Part shown: one piece after another, positions 24,310 to 33,211 of the stretch
Position numbering within the stretch: the stretch's first letter is position 1
Layout of the letters: each line of letters begins with the position of its first letter
Assembly: GCF_010731795.1 (NCBI RefSeq)
Contig: NZ_AP022591.1
Location: 2,480,001 to 2,544,000 of the forward strand
Reading direction: 5' to 3'
Origin: Mycolicibacterium celeriflavum
GTDB taxonomy: Bacteria > Actinomycetota > Actinomycetes > Mycobacteriales > Mycobacteriaceae
Length of the DNA: 64,000 bases
Translations under genes and position numbers: made by a program
Notes under the pieces: generated by a model
What the model was told of the DNA's origin: nothing
Seen by the model: the letters and a program-made list of their open reading frames with translations, nothing else
Database searches by the model: none

Positions 24310-26363
24310 AGCTGAAGTCGATCAGCCTGACAAACTTCCGCCAATTTAAGGGCGTCCAAACGATCGATCTGACCTCGGACTCAGTAAAGCCGGTCACGCT
24401 GCTGTTCGGGGCCAACGGTTCCGGGAAAACGACGCTGCTCAACGCCTTCACGTGGGCGCTCTACGGCACCATGTCGGAAGATGTGGAACAACAACAACGG
24501 ATGGTTACCGACAGCGTCTGGCGCGCCTTGCCGATCGGCGAGTCGATCGATGTCGCGGTCGACATCCGATTCGACCATGAGGGCCAGGACTATCGCCTGT
24601 TGCGTAGCGCCACTCTCCGCAAGGAATCTGACGCCCAGGGGCCCCTTTCGCCCGAGGTGCAACTCTGGGTGACACGTCGAGACGGTTCCTCGGAGATCAG
24701 TCATGCGCCGCAGGAGACGATCTACAGCATCTTGCCTCGCGGAGTGAGTCGCTTCTTCTTTTTCAATGGTGAGCGCATCGAGAATCTAGTCAAGAAAGGC
24801 GCGTACGCCGAAGTCCAGAAAGACATTAAGGTGCTCCTGGACCTGGAACAGGTGGAACGCGCTATCGCTCATCTGCCAAAAGTTGATCGCAAGTTGACGA
24901 ATGAACTGAAAAAGCATGGGGGCGACACCGCCAGCAAGATCCAGGACGCAATCGACTCACTATCTGAACAACAGGCGAAGGCACGTGATGAGCTCAAGGT
25001 CATAGAGGGCGACTTGGCGATCCTGTCAGAGGAACGCGACCGCACTACGGACCTACTTCGTCAACACGCCGAGGCGGCGCCCATCCAAGCCCAACGCGAT
25101 GCCGTCACTAGTGAGCTAGGCGAAGCGCGCGCGGCCCGCGAATCCGCGGAGGCGGAGCGGGCACTTCTGATCGCAACCCGCGGTTTTCAAGCCTTCACGG
25201 ACACACTCGGCGAAAAGACGTTGGCAATAGCAGAATCCCTCTACAGGAAAGGAGCTTTGCCGGCGCCTCTAAAGCGAGAGTTCGTCGACCAACTTTTGGA
25301 CGACGGCACGTGCATCTGCGGTACGCCGCTCATCGAACACTCCGAGCCATGGGACCACGTTAGGGAATGGCGCCAACGCGCCGGCCTCCAGGCAGTCGAA
25401 ACTGCATGGCAGAAGCTCAGCGGCCAGATACCTCCTCTATCCGGCGCACGCGACGAACTGCGGGAATCTCTCGCCCAATTGATGAAGCGAATCAACGCCG
25501 AGCGGGACAGAGTTACCCGCTTGGAGGAACGCAAGTCCGAGCTTGACGGCAAGCTAAAGGACAGTCGGATGGAGGACGTTCAAGCGCTCGAGACCAAACG
25601 CATGGATCTCGAAAACCGGATCGGCATTAAACATCAACGAAAAGGTGCCATCGAATCTGAACTCCGGACGATCGCGAAGGAGATCGAGCAGAAAACCAAA
25701 GATAGGTCTCGCGCTGAGGTCACTGACGAATTGGCCGCCAAGGCGCGATCACGCTCGGATCTAGTTCAAAGTGTCAAGCGCGCCCTCGAGGAAATCCTGT
25801 CGATTCGTGAAGAGGACATGCGGAGACGCCTGGACGCCGAACTCAAATCAGTGTTCCAAAGCATCACTCACCAGAATCACATACCCACACTGAACGCAGG
25901 TTTCGAGTTGACGTTGCACAAAGACGTTGGCGGCGTCCAGTTGCCCGTACCGAAATCTACTGGCGAGAACCAGATCTTAAGCCTCAGCTTTGTGGCGGCG
26001 GTATCGAAGCTCGCCCGCGAGATACGAAAGGAACGACGTGCGGAGGGTACCGCAGCAGAGGATGCTGGGACCTTCCCAATCGTTATGGACGCGGCATTCG
26101 GCTCGCTCGATGAGGACTATCAGGAAGCCGTGTCCCGGGCCCTCGCGAAAATGGCTCCGCAGCTCGTCGTGCTAGTGAGTAAGAGCCAAGGCCTCGGCAC
26201 CGTAGTAACCGAACTGATGCCTTACGTCAGCCACCTCGGCGTGATCGTGACCAACTCAACCGCCCCAGGAAGTGTCTCCGATGAGATCGAACTTGGGGGC
26301 ATGTCGTATCCCTACATCCGGTCCGCAGAGTCGGACTACTCCGAATTCAAGGTGATCAAATGA
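24306..26363 (+). CDS. DndD-like SMC-type ATPase (second copy in the locus)
   Basis: The 685-residue protein has Walker A GANGSGKT (35-42), the DndD-type block FFFFNGERIE (150-159), coiled coils around a CICG hook (336-339), and a C-terminal ABC half with an ILSLSFVAAVSKLA signature and Walker B VMDAAFGSLDEDY. This mirrors the authentic DndD downstream, which has FFFDGEQIE, but the sequence is clearly different. Because dndD is already present at 30843, this copy probably serves the restriction or effector cluster. It is coupled to the genes on both sides by 4-base overlaps. Confidence 0.83.
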   Translation: MKLKSISLTNFRQFKGVQTIDLTSDSVKPVTLLFGANGSGKTTLLNAFTWALYGTMSEDVEQQQRMVTDSVWRALPIGESIDVAVDIRFDHEGQDYRLLRSATLRKESDAQGPLSPEVQLWVTRRDGSSEISHAPQETIYSILPRGVSRFFFFNGERIENLVKKGAYAEVQKDIKVLLDLEQVERAIAHLPKVDRKLTNELKKHGGDTASKIQDAIDSLSEQQAKARDELKVIEGDLAILSEERDRTTDLLRQHAEAAPIQAQRDAVTSELGEARAARESAEAERALLIATRGFQAFTDTLGEKTLAIAESLYRKGALPAPLKREFVDQLLDDGTCICGTPLIEHSEPWDHVREWRQRAGLQAVETAWQKLSGQIPPLSGARDELRESLAQLMKRINAERDRVTRLEERKSELDGKLKDSRMEDVQALETKRMDLENRIGIKHQRKGAIESELRTIAKEIEQKTKDRSRAEVTDELAAKARSRSDLVQSVKRALEEILSIREEDMRRRLDAELKSVFQSITHQNHIPTLNAGFELTLHKDVGGVQLPVPKSTGENQILSLSFVAAVSKLAREIRKERRAEGTAAEDAGTFPIVMDAAFGSLDEDYQEAVSRALAKMAPQLVVLVSKSQGLGTVVTELMPYVSHLGVIVTNSTAPGSVSDEIELGGMSYPYIRSAESDYSEFKVIK

Positions 26364-26833
26364 CATTGGCACCCACCGATGCCCGCGTCCGTCGACCGCA
26401 GCAGCACGAGGCGCTCATGCAAGAACTTCAGACTGAAGCCAAGTTTCCCACCTATCGAGACATCCTTCTGTACGCGGCCGCAGTCGGTTACCGCCACGAA
26501 CGGCGGGTCCCATTTACGAACGCAGCCGGCGACCCAATTCGCTACGAAACCTTGACCACTCCAAGCTTCAGCGACACGCTGATCAATATGATTGCCGCAA
26601 ATGTCGTTTCCGACGATCCCGAGATTATGGACGTCGCGCGTGTCGAGGAACGCCTCCGAATCTTCGAGGAATACGCGAACGGCGGGCTGGAGTATGTCCA
26701 GGAGCAGGTCAACGTGCGGCACAAACCAGCCAACTTGGTGCTAATCGACCTTGTCACTGAGGCATTCAGCGACGACGGCGGCGCCCAGGCGGCCACTGTC
26801 GATGAACTGCTTACGGGAGTGAACTGGGGTTAA
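26360..26833 (+). CDS. DNA phosphorothioation-associated protein 4 type
   Basis: This 157-residue soluble protein resembles the small family annotated as Dnd-system-associated protein 4, found beside dnd genes and of unknown biochemical role. The recognisable part runs from RVRRPQQHEALMQELQ through TYRDILLYAAAVGYRHERR. The ATG overlaps the ATPase stop by 4 bases. It ends 32 bp before the convergent dndA stop, so it is the last gene of the rightward cluster. The family assignment is from memory of its pattern and should be checked by profile search. Confidence 0.7.
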   Translation: MTLAPTDARVRRPQQHEALMQELQTEAKFPTYRDILLYAAAVGYRHERRVPFTNAAGDPIRYETLTTPSFSDTLINMIAANVVSDDPEIMDVARVEERLRIFEEYANGGLEYVQEQVNVRHKPANLVLIDLVTEAFSDDGGAQAATVDELLTGVNWG

Positions 26834-26865
26834 CCAGCATTGGTACAGCAGCCACCGGGGATCCG

Positions 26866-28059
26866 CTAAGTGTTCTTCAACGCTTCCAATCGATTCGCCA
26901 CCTGGCTCCAATTCACTCGTGGAGTGAGATGGCTCCATGACAGCCTGAGTGCACCCGAAATTTGTTGCGATGGAAGTCCAGCCGCGGTCAACACGTGGCT
27001 CGGCTTGTAGGTCTGGGAGGTGCACGCCGACCCGTTCGAAATCGCGACGACGTCTTTGAGTGCAACGACCGCGGCTTCGGAATCGACGCCCGGCACTGAG
27101 AAGTTGAGCGTGTGCGGCGCAGTTGCATCTCGGGCGCCGTTGTGGTCGATCCCAAGTGGCTCGAGGGCAGCGAGCGCTTCTCGTTTTACCGTCGCGCAAT
27201 AGCGGTTTCGATCAGCATGTTCTTCCAAAGCCAAGTTCGATGCTAGTCCGAGGCCCGCGATGAGTGCGACGGGCAAGGTGCCGGGGCGTAAACCACGTTC
27301 TTGGCCGCCACCAAACATCAATGGCTGAAGAGGCGGACGTTTATATCGCCGTCGCCGCGCGACCAGAGCTCCAATTCCTTTCGGTCCGTAGACCTTGTGA
27401 CCCGAGATGGAGATCAAGTCGATGCGCTTAAGCCGCAATGGCTCAATTAGTTTCCCGAAGGCTTGAGCAGCGTCCACGTGGAAGAAAGCCACGTGGCCAG
27501 AGAGGACTTCCGCAAAGCCTTCCGTAGGTTGTATTACACCGGTTTCATTGTTAAGGGCCATGATTGAAACAAGTAGCGTGTCGGGCCGGAGGGCCTCAGC
27601 GAGGTCTTGCGGGTCGATCAACCCCTCAGAAGTAGGGGCTAGCGTCGTAACTTCGAACCCCCGTTTCGCGAGTACCTCGACCGGTTCTAACACCGCCTTG
27701 TGTTCTATCTGGCTACAGATGACGTGCCGCTTACCGGTCACACTGCCATATTCGGCAAGACCCAACAGTGCAAGGTTATTGCTTTCAGTCGCGCCGCTGG
27801 TGAAGATGACCTCGTCCGGTTGGGCGTCGACAACCTCCGCGACCTCCTTGCGCGCTCGAGTGACCCTGTCCTTTGCCAGCTGGCCGAACATGTGGGTTCG
27901 ACTACCGGCGTTCCCGAACTCCTCCGACATCCAGATCGATACCTCGTCGCTCACCCTTGGATCCAGCGGCGTGGTCGCGTTGCAATCCAAGTAAACAGGT
28001 CGATCGCTTTCTCCGAGGCTTGAAAAAGATGGCGTGTCGGTGGGCGTCGTTACCGTCAT
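26866..28059 (-). CDS. dndA: Cysteine desulfurase DndA
   Basis: This PLP-dependent enzyme takes sulfur from cysteine as a persulfide and supplies it to DndC for DNA phosphorothioation. The 397 residues show the NifS/IscS pattern: YLDCNATTPLDP at the N-terminus, the PLP lysine in SGHKVYGPKG (Lys222), and the persulfide cysteine in SNGSACTS (Cys346). The ATG at 28059 is preferred; a longer frame to 28158 would overlap dndB and destroy the divergent promoter. It is transcribed away from dndBCDE, the classical Streptomyces-type dnd arrangement. Confidence 0.9.
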   Translation of the reverse strand: MTVTTPTDTPSFSSLGESDRPVYLDCNATTPLDPRVSDEVSIWMSEEFGNAGSRTHMFGQLAKDRVTRARKEVAEVVDAQPDEVIFTSGATESNNLALLGLAEYGSVTGKRHVICSQIEHKAVLEPVEVLAKRGFEVTTLAPTSEGLIDPQDLAEALRPDTLLVSIMALNNETGVIQPTEGFAEVLSGHVAFFHVDAAQAFGKLIEPLRLKRIDLISISGHKVYGPKGIGALVARRRRYKRPPLQPLMFGGGQERGLRPGTLPVALIAGLGLASNLALEEHADRNRYCATVKREALAALEPLGIDHNGARDATAPHTLNFSVPGVDSEAAVVALKDVVAISNGSACTSQTYKPSHVLTAAGLPSQQISGALRLSWSHLTPRVNWSQVANRLEALKNT

Positions 28060-28156
28060 GGGCCACAGCGTACGTGTACCTTCCGACACAAGTACGGAAC
28101 GACACAGTGCCTTGTACGGATGCGGACTTCCGTACAACCGCGACTGAGGAGAGAAC
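28060..28156. promoter_or_regulatory. Divergent dndA/dndB promoter with GTAC-centred palindromes
   Basis: The 97-bp gap holds a perfect 9-bp inverted repeat, TTGTACGGA (28112-28120) and TCCGTACAA (28129-28137), with an 8-bp spacer. A further half-site, AGTACGGAA, lies at 28091-28099 facing TTCCG at 28081-28085, and GTACGTGTAC lies around 28070-28079. Repeated symmetric elements between divergent dnd genes suit autoregulation; DndB-type proteins are known to repress dnd transcription. The symmetry is seen directly; the identity of the binding protein is inferred. Confidence 0.65.
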
Positions 28157-29308
28157 ATGACAGCGACCCAACTCGAACCAGCCCCAACAGAACCGCAGGA
28201 GCGCGCACGCTCTAGCGGCTACGAGTACGTTTTCCCTGCGATTCGGGGCATTCAAGCAGGTCGAGAGTACTACGTGACGATGTGCCCGCTGCGCCTCATA
28301 CCGCGTCTGTTCCTTTTCGATGAAGAGGAACTCCCTCCGGAGATGCGAGCGCAGCGCACGCTGAACAAGGCGCGTGTACCCGAGATCAGCCGGTACATCG
28401 TCGACAACCCCGACTCGTACATCTTCTCCGCCCTGACCGCGTCGGTGAATGCCGAAGTTCTCTTCGAACCTATGGATAGCGCCAACGGCCCCGGTGAGCG
28501 TGTCGGAACGCTGACGATCCCTATGTCGGCGCGGTTCGTCATCAACGATGGACAACACCGCCGCGCGGCGATCCAGCATGCGCTCGCCGAAAATCCTGAC
28601 CTGGGTGACGAGAGCATCGCCATCGTGCTCTTTCTCGATGTCGGGTTGAGTCGCTGCCAGCAGATGTTCGCTGATCTCAACCGGCACGCCATTAGACCGT
28701 CAAAATCCATCGGTGTCCTGTATGACCACCGGGACGAAATGTCCGCAGTCACAAAGCTTGTGGTGATGCGGTCTCCCTTCTTTAGTGACCTGACCGAGAC
28801 TGAGACAAGTAACCTCTCCGCTCGATCTCGCAAGCTCTTCACTCTCTCCGCGTTCTACAGCGCGAATAAGGCTCTACTCGATGGAATCGATACAGGCTCT
28901 CTAGAGCGGCAGGTAGACGTCGCAAGTCGCTTCTGGACCTTGGTCGCTGAACAGTTCCCTGAATGGCAGCAAGTGCGCGACCGGGATGTCAGCTCGGGTG
29001 AAGTGCGGCGCGATTTCATCCACAGTCACGGTGTGGTCCTTCAGTCAATCGGCAAGATCGGGAATGCGCTAATCCGCGTATCTCAGGACGAGAAAGTCTG
29101 GGAGGCCACACTTAAGAAGCTCACCGACATCGATTGGCACAGGGCCAATGCATCAACCTGGGAGGGGCGAGCCACCGTCGGCGGGAAAGTGAGCAAGGGC
29201 GCGGCCAATGTGCTGCTTACTGCCGGTTATATCCGCTCAGTCCTCGGACTGGAACTACCACCGGATGAACAGCAAGCCGAGGATGGGTTAGTTAGGAGTG
29301 ACAGGTGA
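28157..29308 (+). CDS. dndB: DndB, DGQHR-domain regulator
   Basis: DndB is the regulatory member of dnd loci and contains the DGQHR motif, here NDGQHRRAA at residues 130-138, which also gives the family its name. It is not needed for the sulfur chemistry but adjusts the modification level and dnd expression. The 383 residues match the family length. The ATG at 28157 follows a GAGGAGAG ribosome-binding site. Its stop overlaps the dndC start by 4 bases (GTGA), so dndB to the methyltransferase gene form one coupled operon. Confidence 0.92.
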   Translation: MTATQLEPAPTEPQERARSSGYEYVFPAIRGIQAGREYYVTMCPLRLIPRLFLFDEEELPPEMRAQRTLNKARVPEISRYIVDNPDSYIFSALTASVNAEVLFEPMDSANGPGERVGTLTIPMSARFVINDGQHRRAAIQHALAENPDLGDESIAIVLFLDVGLSRCQQMFADLNRHAIRPSKSIGVLYDHRDEMSAVTKLVVMRSPFFSDLTETETSNLSARSRKLFTLSAFYSANKALLDGIDTGSLERQVDVASRFWTLVAEQFPEWQQVRDRDVSSGEVRRDFIHSHGVVLQSIGKIGNALIRVSQDEKVWEATLKKLTDIDWHRANASTWEGRATVGGKVSKGAANVLLTAGYIRSVLGLELPPDEQQAEDGLVRSDR

Positions 29309-30846
29309 AGCGTCAACTTCCGATCACCCCTCGAAAACATTCTGCGTTCGACGAGTTGGGGTACGGGTCGACGATCGACGCCCTCCTCGACCAGACGCGC
29401 GAGTTGTATCTCGTCGATTCCGTCCCATGGGTCGTCGGCTACTCAGGCGGCAAGGATTCGACGGCGGTGCTGCAGCTCGTTTGGCTGGCCCTGGCCGGGT
29501 TACCGGAGAAGAAGCGAACCAAACCTGTTCACGTGATTAGCACCGATACCCTCGTCGAGAATCCTGTTGTTGCAGCGTGGGTTACGCACTCTCTCGACGT
29601 ACTGGCCGAACAAGCCACAGCACAGAACCTGCCTATCACTCCTCATCGCTTGACACCCTCGGTGACTGACACCTTCTGGGTGAATCTCATCGGCCGTGGC
29701 TATCCAGCTCCGCGGCCGAAGTTTCGCTGGTGCACCGAGCGACTGAAGATCAAGCCGTCCAATGCGTTCATCCGAAACATGGTCCGGTCGCACGGAGAGG
29801 CCATCCTCGTTCTCGGCACGCGAAAGGCCGAGAGCAGTGGACGCTCGCATCGCATGACTGCACTCGAGGCGCGACGGTCGAGAGATCTCTTGAGTCCCAA
29901 CGACTCATTGCCAAACTGTTTGGTCTACTCACCGGTGGAGAATTGGTCGAACGACGATGTGTGGACGTTCCTGATGCAAACCGCTAACCCCTGGGGCTAC
30001 TCGAATAAGGAACTCCTGACGATGTATCAGGGCGCATCGCCGGATGGCGAGTGCCCACTGGTCGTGGACTCCACTACGCCAAGTTGCGGCGACAGCCGGT
30101 TTGGTTGCTGGACATGCACTTTAGTCGACAAAGACAAGTCGATGTCGGCGATGATACAAAACGACGACGAGAAGGAGTGGATGCTTCCGCTATTGGAGCT
30201 ACGCAACGCCCTCGACGTTGCCGACGATCGGCACCTCCGTGATTTCCGCCGGATGAATGGCTCCGTCCAGCTATTTCACGACAAGCCGATACCCGGTCCG
30301 TATACGCAGAGTGCCCGAGAGCAGTGGCTCACTCAACTCCTCGAGGCCCAAGCTTGGATCCGGGCCAACGGCCCTGAATATGTGCGATCACTCGAGCTGA
30401 TTACCCTTGCCGAACTCGAAGAAATCCGCAGACACTGGGTAGTCGAAAAGCACGAGTTCGAAGACGCCCTCCCGCGGATCTATAAGGACGCCACCGGAAA
30501 CGATTACCCAGGTCGCCCGCTAGACGAGCACCTGCCTCTGGGCGCAGAAGCGATTGAGGTCCTTAAAGAGGTCGTTGGGGACGATCGCCTGCATTTCGAA
30601 CTCGTGCGCGAGCTGCTCGATGTGGAGCAGCGACACCGATCGCGGTCTCGTCGCGCTGGGCTGTTCGATTCACTCGAGAAGGCGCTTCGGCGCGGATTCT
30701 ATGATGACGAAGTCGACGCCACCGCCCGCGCACTTAATCGTAAGGCTGCCTTCGATATTCGAAAGGGCGAAAGCGTAGACGAACCTGATCCGCTCGACGT
30801 GGCGGATGGTTTCGTCCGACCTGCGCAGTTAGGAGCCGCAGAGTGA
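29305..30846 (+). CDS. dndC: DndC, PAPS-reductase-like sulfur transferase
   Basis: DndC is an iron-sulfur, ATP-pyrophosphatase-type enzyme that receives sulfur from DndA and activates the DNA backbone for phosphorothioation. The PP-loop is SGGKDST (47-53). Candidate cluster cysteines lie at 143 (RWCTER), 250, 261, 268 and 271 (CGDSRFGCWTC), as in the family. The 513 residues are typical. GTG start, with 4-base overlaps on both sides. Confidence 0.93.
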   Translation: MKRQLPITPRKHSAFDELGYGSTIDALLDQTRELYLVDSVPWVVGYSGGKDSTAVLQLVWLALAGLPEKKRTKPVHVISTDTLVENPVVAAWVTHSLDVLAEQATAQNLPITPHRLTPSVTDTFWVNLIGRGYPAPRPKFRWCTERLKIKPSNAFIRNMVRSHGEAILVLGTRKAESSGRSHRMTALEARRSRDLLSPNDSLPNCLVYSPVENWSNDDVWTFLMQTANPWGYSNKELLTMYQGASPDGECPLVVDSTTPSCGDSRFGCWTCTLVDKDKSMSAMIQNDDEKEWMLPLLELRNALDVADDRHLRDFRRMNGSVQLFHDKPIPGPYTQSAREQWLTQLLEAQAWIRANGPEYVRSLELITLAELEEIRRHWVVEKHEFEDALPRIYKDATGNDYPGRPLDEHLPLGAEAIEVLKEVVGDDRLHFELVRELLDVEQRHRSRSRRAGLFDSLEKALRRGFYDDEVDATARALNRKAAFDIRKGESVDEPDPLDVADGFVRPAQLGAAE

Positions 30847-32822
30847 TCATCGACCAGCTCGTACTACATAACGTGGGCACCTTTGCGGGACGTAACACGA
30901 TCGAGCTGACTCCCCCGTCTTCGAAGAAGCCGATCGTGCTCATCGGCGGACTTAACGGCGCCGGAAAGACGACGCTACTTGAAGCAATCCATCTCGTCCT
31001 CTATGGACCGCTCGCACAGACTGCTGCGAGGAAGTCTGGTAGCTACGAGAACTACCTGCGAGGGTTGATTCATCGCGGTGTGCACGCAAGCGAGGGCGCG
31101 GCTTTGGAGTTGACGTTTCATGCCCATCAAGAAGGCATCGAGCGCGAATATTGGATACGCCGCAGCTGGCGAAGTACGGGCGCGTCGATTCGCGAGATAC
31201 TCCTAGTCTCGGTGGACGGAAAACATGATGAAGCGCTTACTTCGACGTGGAGCGAACACATCGAGGCGTTCCTCCCCCGCGGTATCGCGGGACTGTTCTT
31301 CTTCGATGGCGAACAGATTGAGGCGCTCGCCGATCTAGAGCGTTCACAGGAGGTGTTGTCGTCGGCGCTAGCATCTCTGATGGGCCTTGAGCTTGTCGAC
31401 CGGTTGTCGACGGATCTCGCGGTTCTGCGAAAGCGTCATCAGAACGCCCAGGTACCAGAGAAGCTGCGCGAGGCCGTTGATTTCGGGCAGCAGGCGGTTA
31501 CCGCTGCGCGCCAGGCCGAGGAGGCGGCGGCCCACGACATCGCCGGCGTGCGAGTCGAGGTAGAGAGAGCAGAGAAAGCGCTATTTGAGATCAACGAGCG
31601 CTATCACTCCGCCGGCGGTGATCTCCTTGAGCAACGCGACTCAGCCGAACGCTCAGCGGAGGGCCTTCGAACCGAAGTAGGGCGCATCGAAGAAGCGATC
31701 CGTCACGAGATGAGCGAGTCAGCACCGCTGCTTCTAGTCATCGAGCTGCTGCAGGGCATGTCGGCGCAGATTGAGTCGGAGTCTGAGGGTGAGCGGAATC
31801 GAGCGGTCGCGGATATATTGGCCAATCGCGACAGCGAGATCGTTCAAATGCTCGAGAAGGCGAGAATCGCGAAAGCGGTCCGGAATCAGGTAGAGCAATT
31901 TATGCAAGAGGATCGCCAGATCCGCGCGGCCGCAACGTCAGCCCCTGAAATCGTAGGCATCTCCGACACCGCGGTAGTCCGCCATCTCACCTCTTCGACA
32001 CTTCCTGGCGCCGACAAGCGCCTACGCGAGCTGATCGAACTACGCAATGTGGCACGCGGAAAGCTCGAACAAGCAGAGCGCCTCCTGGTTGCGATACCGG
32101 ATGACGAGGCGATCGGCTCGCTAATCGGGGAGCGCACCACCGCGATGGCGGATCTGGAACGACACCGCGCCGCTCTCACGGTTTCCGAGGAGCGATTGGG
32201 GCTGGCGCGACAAGACCGGGCGCGCGCAGAGGCTGCCTATGAAGCGACGCTCGAGAAAGCTGCTGGCGAATCGCTGAAGGCGGACGACCAGCGGCGGCTC
32301 GTCGATCACGTAGATCGCGTGCGGACGACCCTCGCTGAGCTTCGACTGGCCGCGAGTGAGCGCCACCTTGGCCGGATCTCCGAGCTCGTGCTCGACGCGC
32401 TTGGACGCCTGCTGCGTAAGGATAATCTCATCACGCAGGTCGACATAGATCCAAAGACCAACATGGTCCAGTTGACTGGCCGCAACGGGGTGCCGCTGCC
32501 GGCCAGCGATCTCTCTGCTGGCGAGCGACAGCTGCTGGCAACAGCCTTGCTGTGGGGACTCGCACGTGCGGCCGGTCAGCCGCTCCCCGTTGTCATCGAT
32601 ACACCGCTAGGCCGACTCGATGGATCGCATCGGGAGCATTTGCTGGAACGCTACTTTCCCTTCGCGAGCCATCAGGTTCTCCTGCTGTCGACCGACACCG
32701 AAATCGACGACGACGCCTACATCCGGATACAGAAGTACGTCGGCCGCTCCTATCGATTAGTGTTCGATCAGGCGAAGAACGCGACGTCCGTTGCAAGTGG
32801 CTACTTCTGGGAGCAGTCATGA
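30843..32822 (+). CDS. dndD: DndD, SMC-like ATPase
   Basis: DndD is the ATPase of the phosphorothioation complex and is thought to open or nick DNA so that sulfur can be inserted. Walker A is GLNGAGKT (36-43); the DndD-specific FFFDGEQIE block is near residue 153; long coiled coils follow; the C-terminus has a signature LSAGERQLLATALLWGLA and Walker B VVIDTPLGRLD. No clear zinc-hook pair was seen, unlike the second DndD-like copy at 24306. 659 residues, GTG start, coupled to dndC and dndE. Confidence 0.93.
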   Translation: MIIDQLVLHNVGTFAGRNTIELTPPSSKKPIVLIGGLNGAGKTTLLEAIHLVLYGPLAQTAARKSGSYENYLRGLIHRGVHASEGAALELTFHAHQEGIEREYWIRRSWRSTGASIREILLVSVDGKHDEALTSTWSEHIEAFLPRGIAGLFFFDGEQIEALADLERSQEVLSSALASLMGLELVDRLSTDLAVLRKRHQNAQVPEKLREAVDFGQQAVTAARQAEEAAAHDIAGVRVEVERAEKALFEINERYHSAGGDLLEQRDSAERSAEGLRTEVGRIEEAIRHEMSESAPLLLVIELLQGMSAQIESESEGERNRAVADILANRDSEIVQMLEKARIAKAVRNQVEQFMQEDRQIRAAATSAPEIVGISDTAVVRHLTSSTLPGADKRLRELIELRNVARGKLEQAERLLVAIPDDEAIGSLIGERTTAMADLERHRAALTVSEERLGLARQDRARAEAAYEATLEKAAGESLKADDQRRLVDHVDRVRTTLAELRLAASERHLGRISELVLDALGRLLRKDNLITQVDIDPKTNMVQLTGRNGVPLPASDLSAGERQLLATALLWGLARAAGQPLPVVIDTPLGRLDGSHREHLLERYFPFASHQVLLLSTDTEIDDDAYIRIQKYVGRSYRLVFDQAKNATSVASGYFWEQS

Positions 32823-33211
32823 CGATCGAAAACATCCGGCTTTCCCAGACCGCGCGCGACCAACTCATCACGCTTAAACGGCGAACCGGCATCGCCAACT
32901 GGAACATCCTATGCCGGTGGGCATTGTGCCGATCGCTGGCCGAGGAAGCGCAACCACCATCGGTGCAGTTGACGTTGGATAGCACCGTCGAAATGTCGTG
33001 GCGCGTGTTCGCCGGCGAACACGGTGACGTCTACTGGGGCCTGGTGCGATACCGGTGCTATGTTGACGGTCTCGCGCTAGATGACGAAACCCTCGCTACG
33101 CAATTCCGGCTTCATTTGCATCGGGGCATCGGTTATCTCGTCGGCGACCCCCGCGTCACCGATGTGGCTGGCCTTGCGGGCATCGCGCTCGGCGACGAAT
33201 CGGCCGCATGA
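32819..33211 (+). CDS. dndE: DndE
   Basis: DndE is a small essential component of the modification complex that binds nicked DNA as a tetramer in studied homologues. The start at 32819 (ATGA overlap with dndD) gives 130 residues beginning with the family pattern MTIENIRLSQTARDQLITLK, then RRTGIANWNILCRWALC. A longer open frame starting at 32552 lies inside dndD and is rejected. The stop overlaps the next gene by 4 bases. Confidence 0.92.
   Translation: MTIENIRLSQTARDQLITLKRRTGIANWNILCRWALCRSLAEEAQPPSVQLTLDSTVEMSWRVFAGEHGDVYWGLVRYRCYVDGLALDDETLATQFRLHLHRGIGYLVGDPRVTDVAGLAGIALGDESAA

Noticed and set aside
28060..28158. N-terminal extension of dndA to 28158
   Set aside because: It would cover the palindromic divergent promoter and the dndB start and adds residues unlike any desulfurase.
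32552..33211. Longer version of dndE
   Set aside because: The first 89 codons lie inside dndD; the ATG at 32819 gives the family N-terminus and the ATGA overlap.
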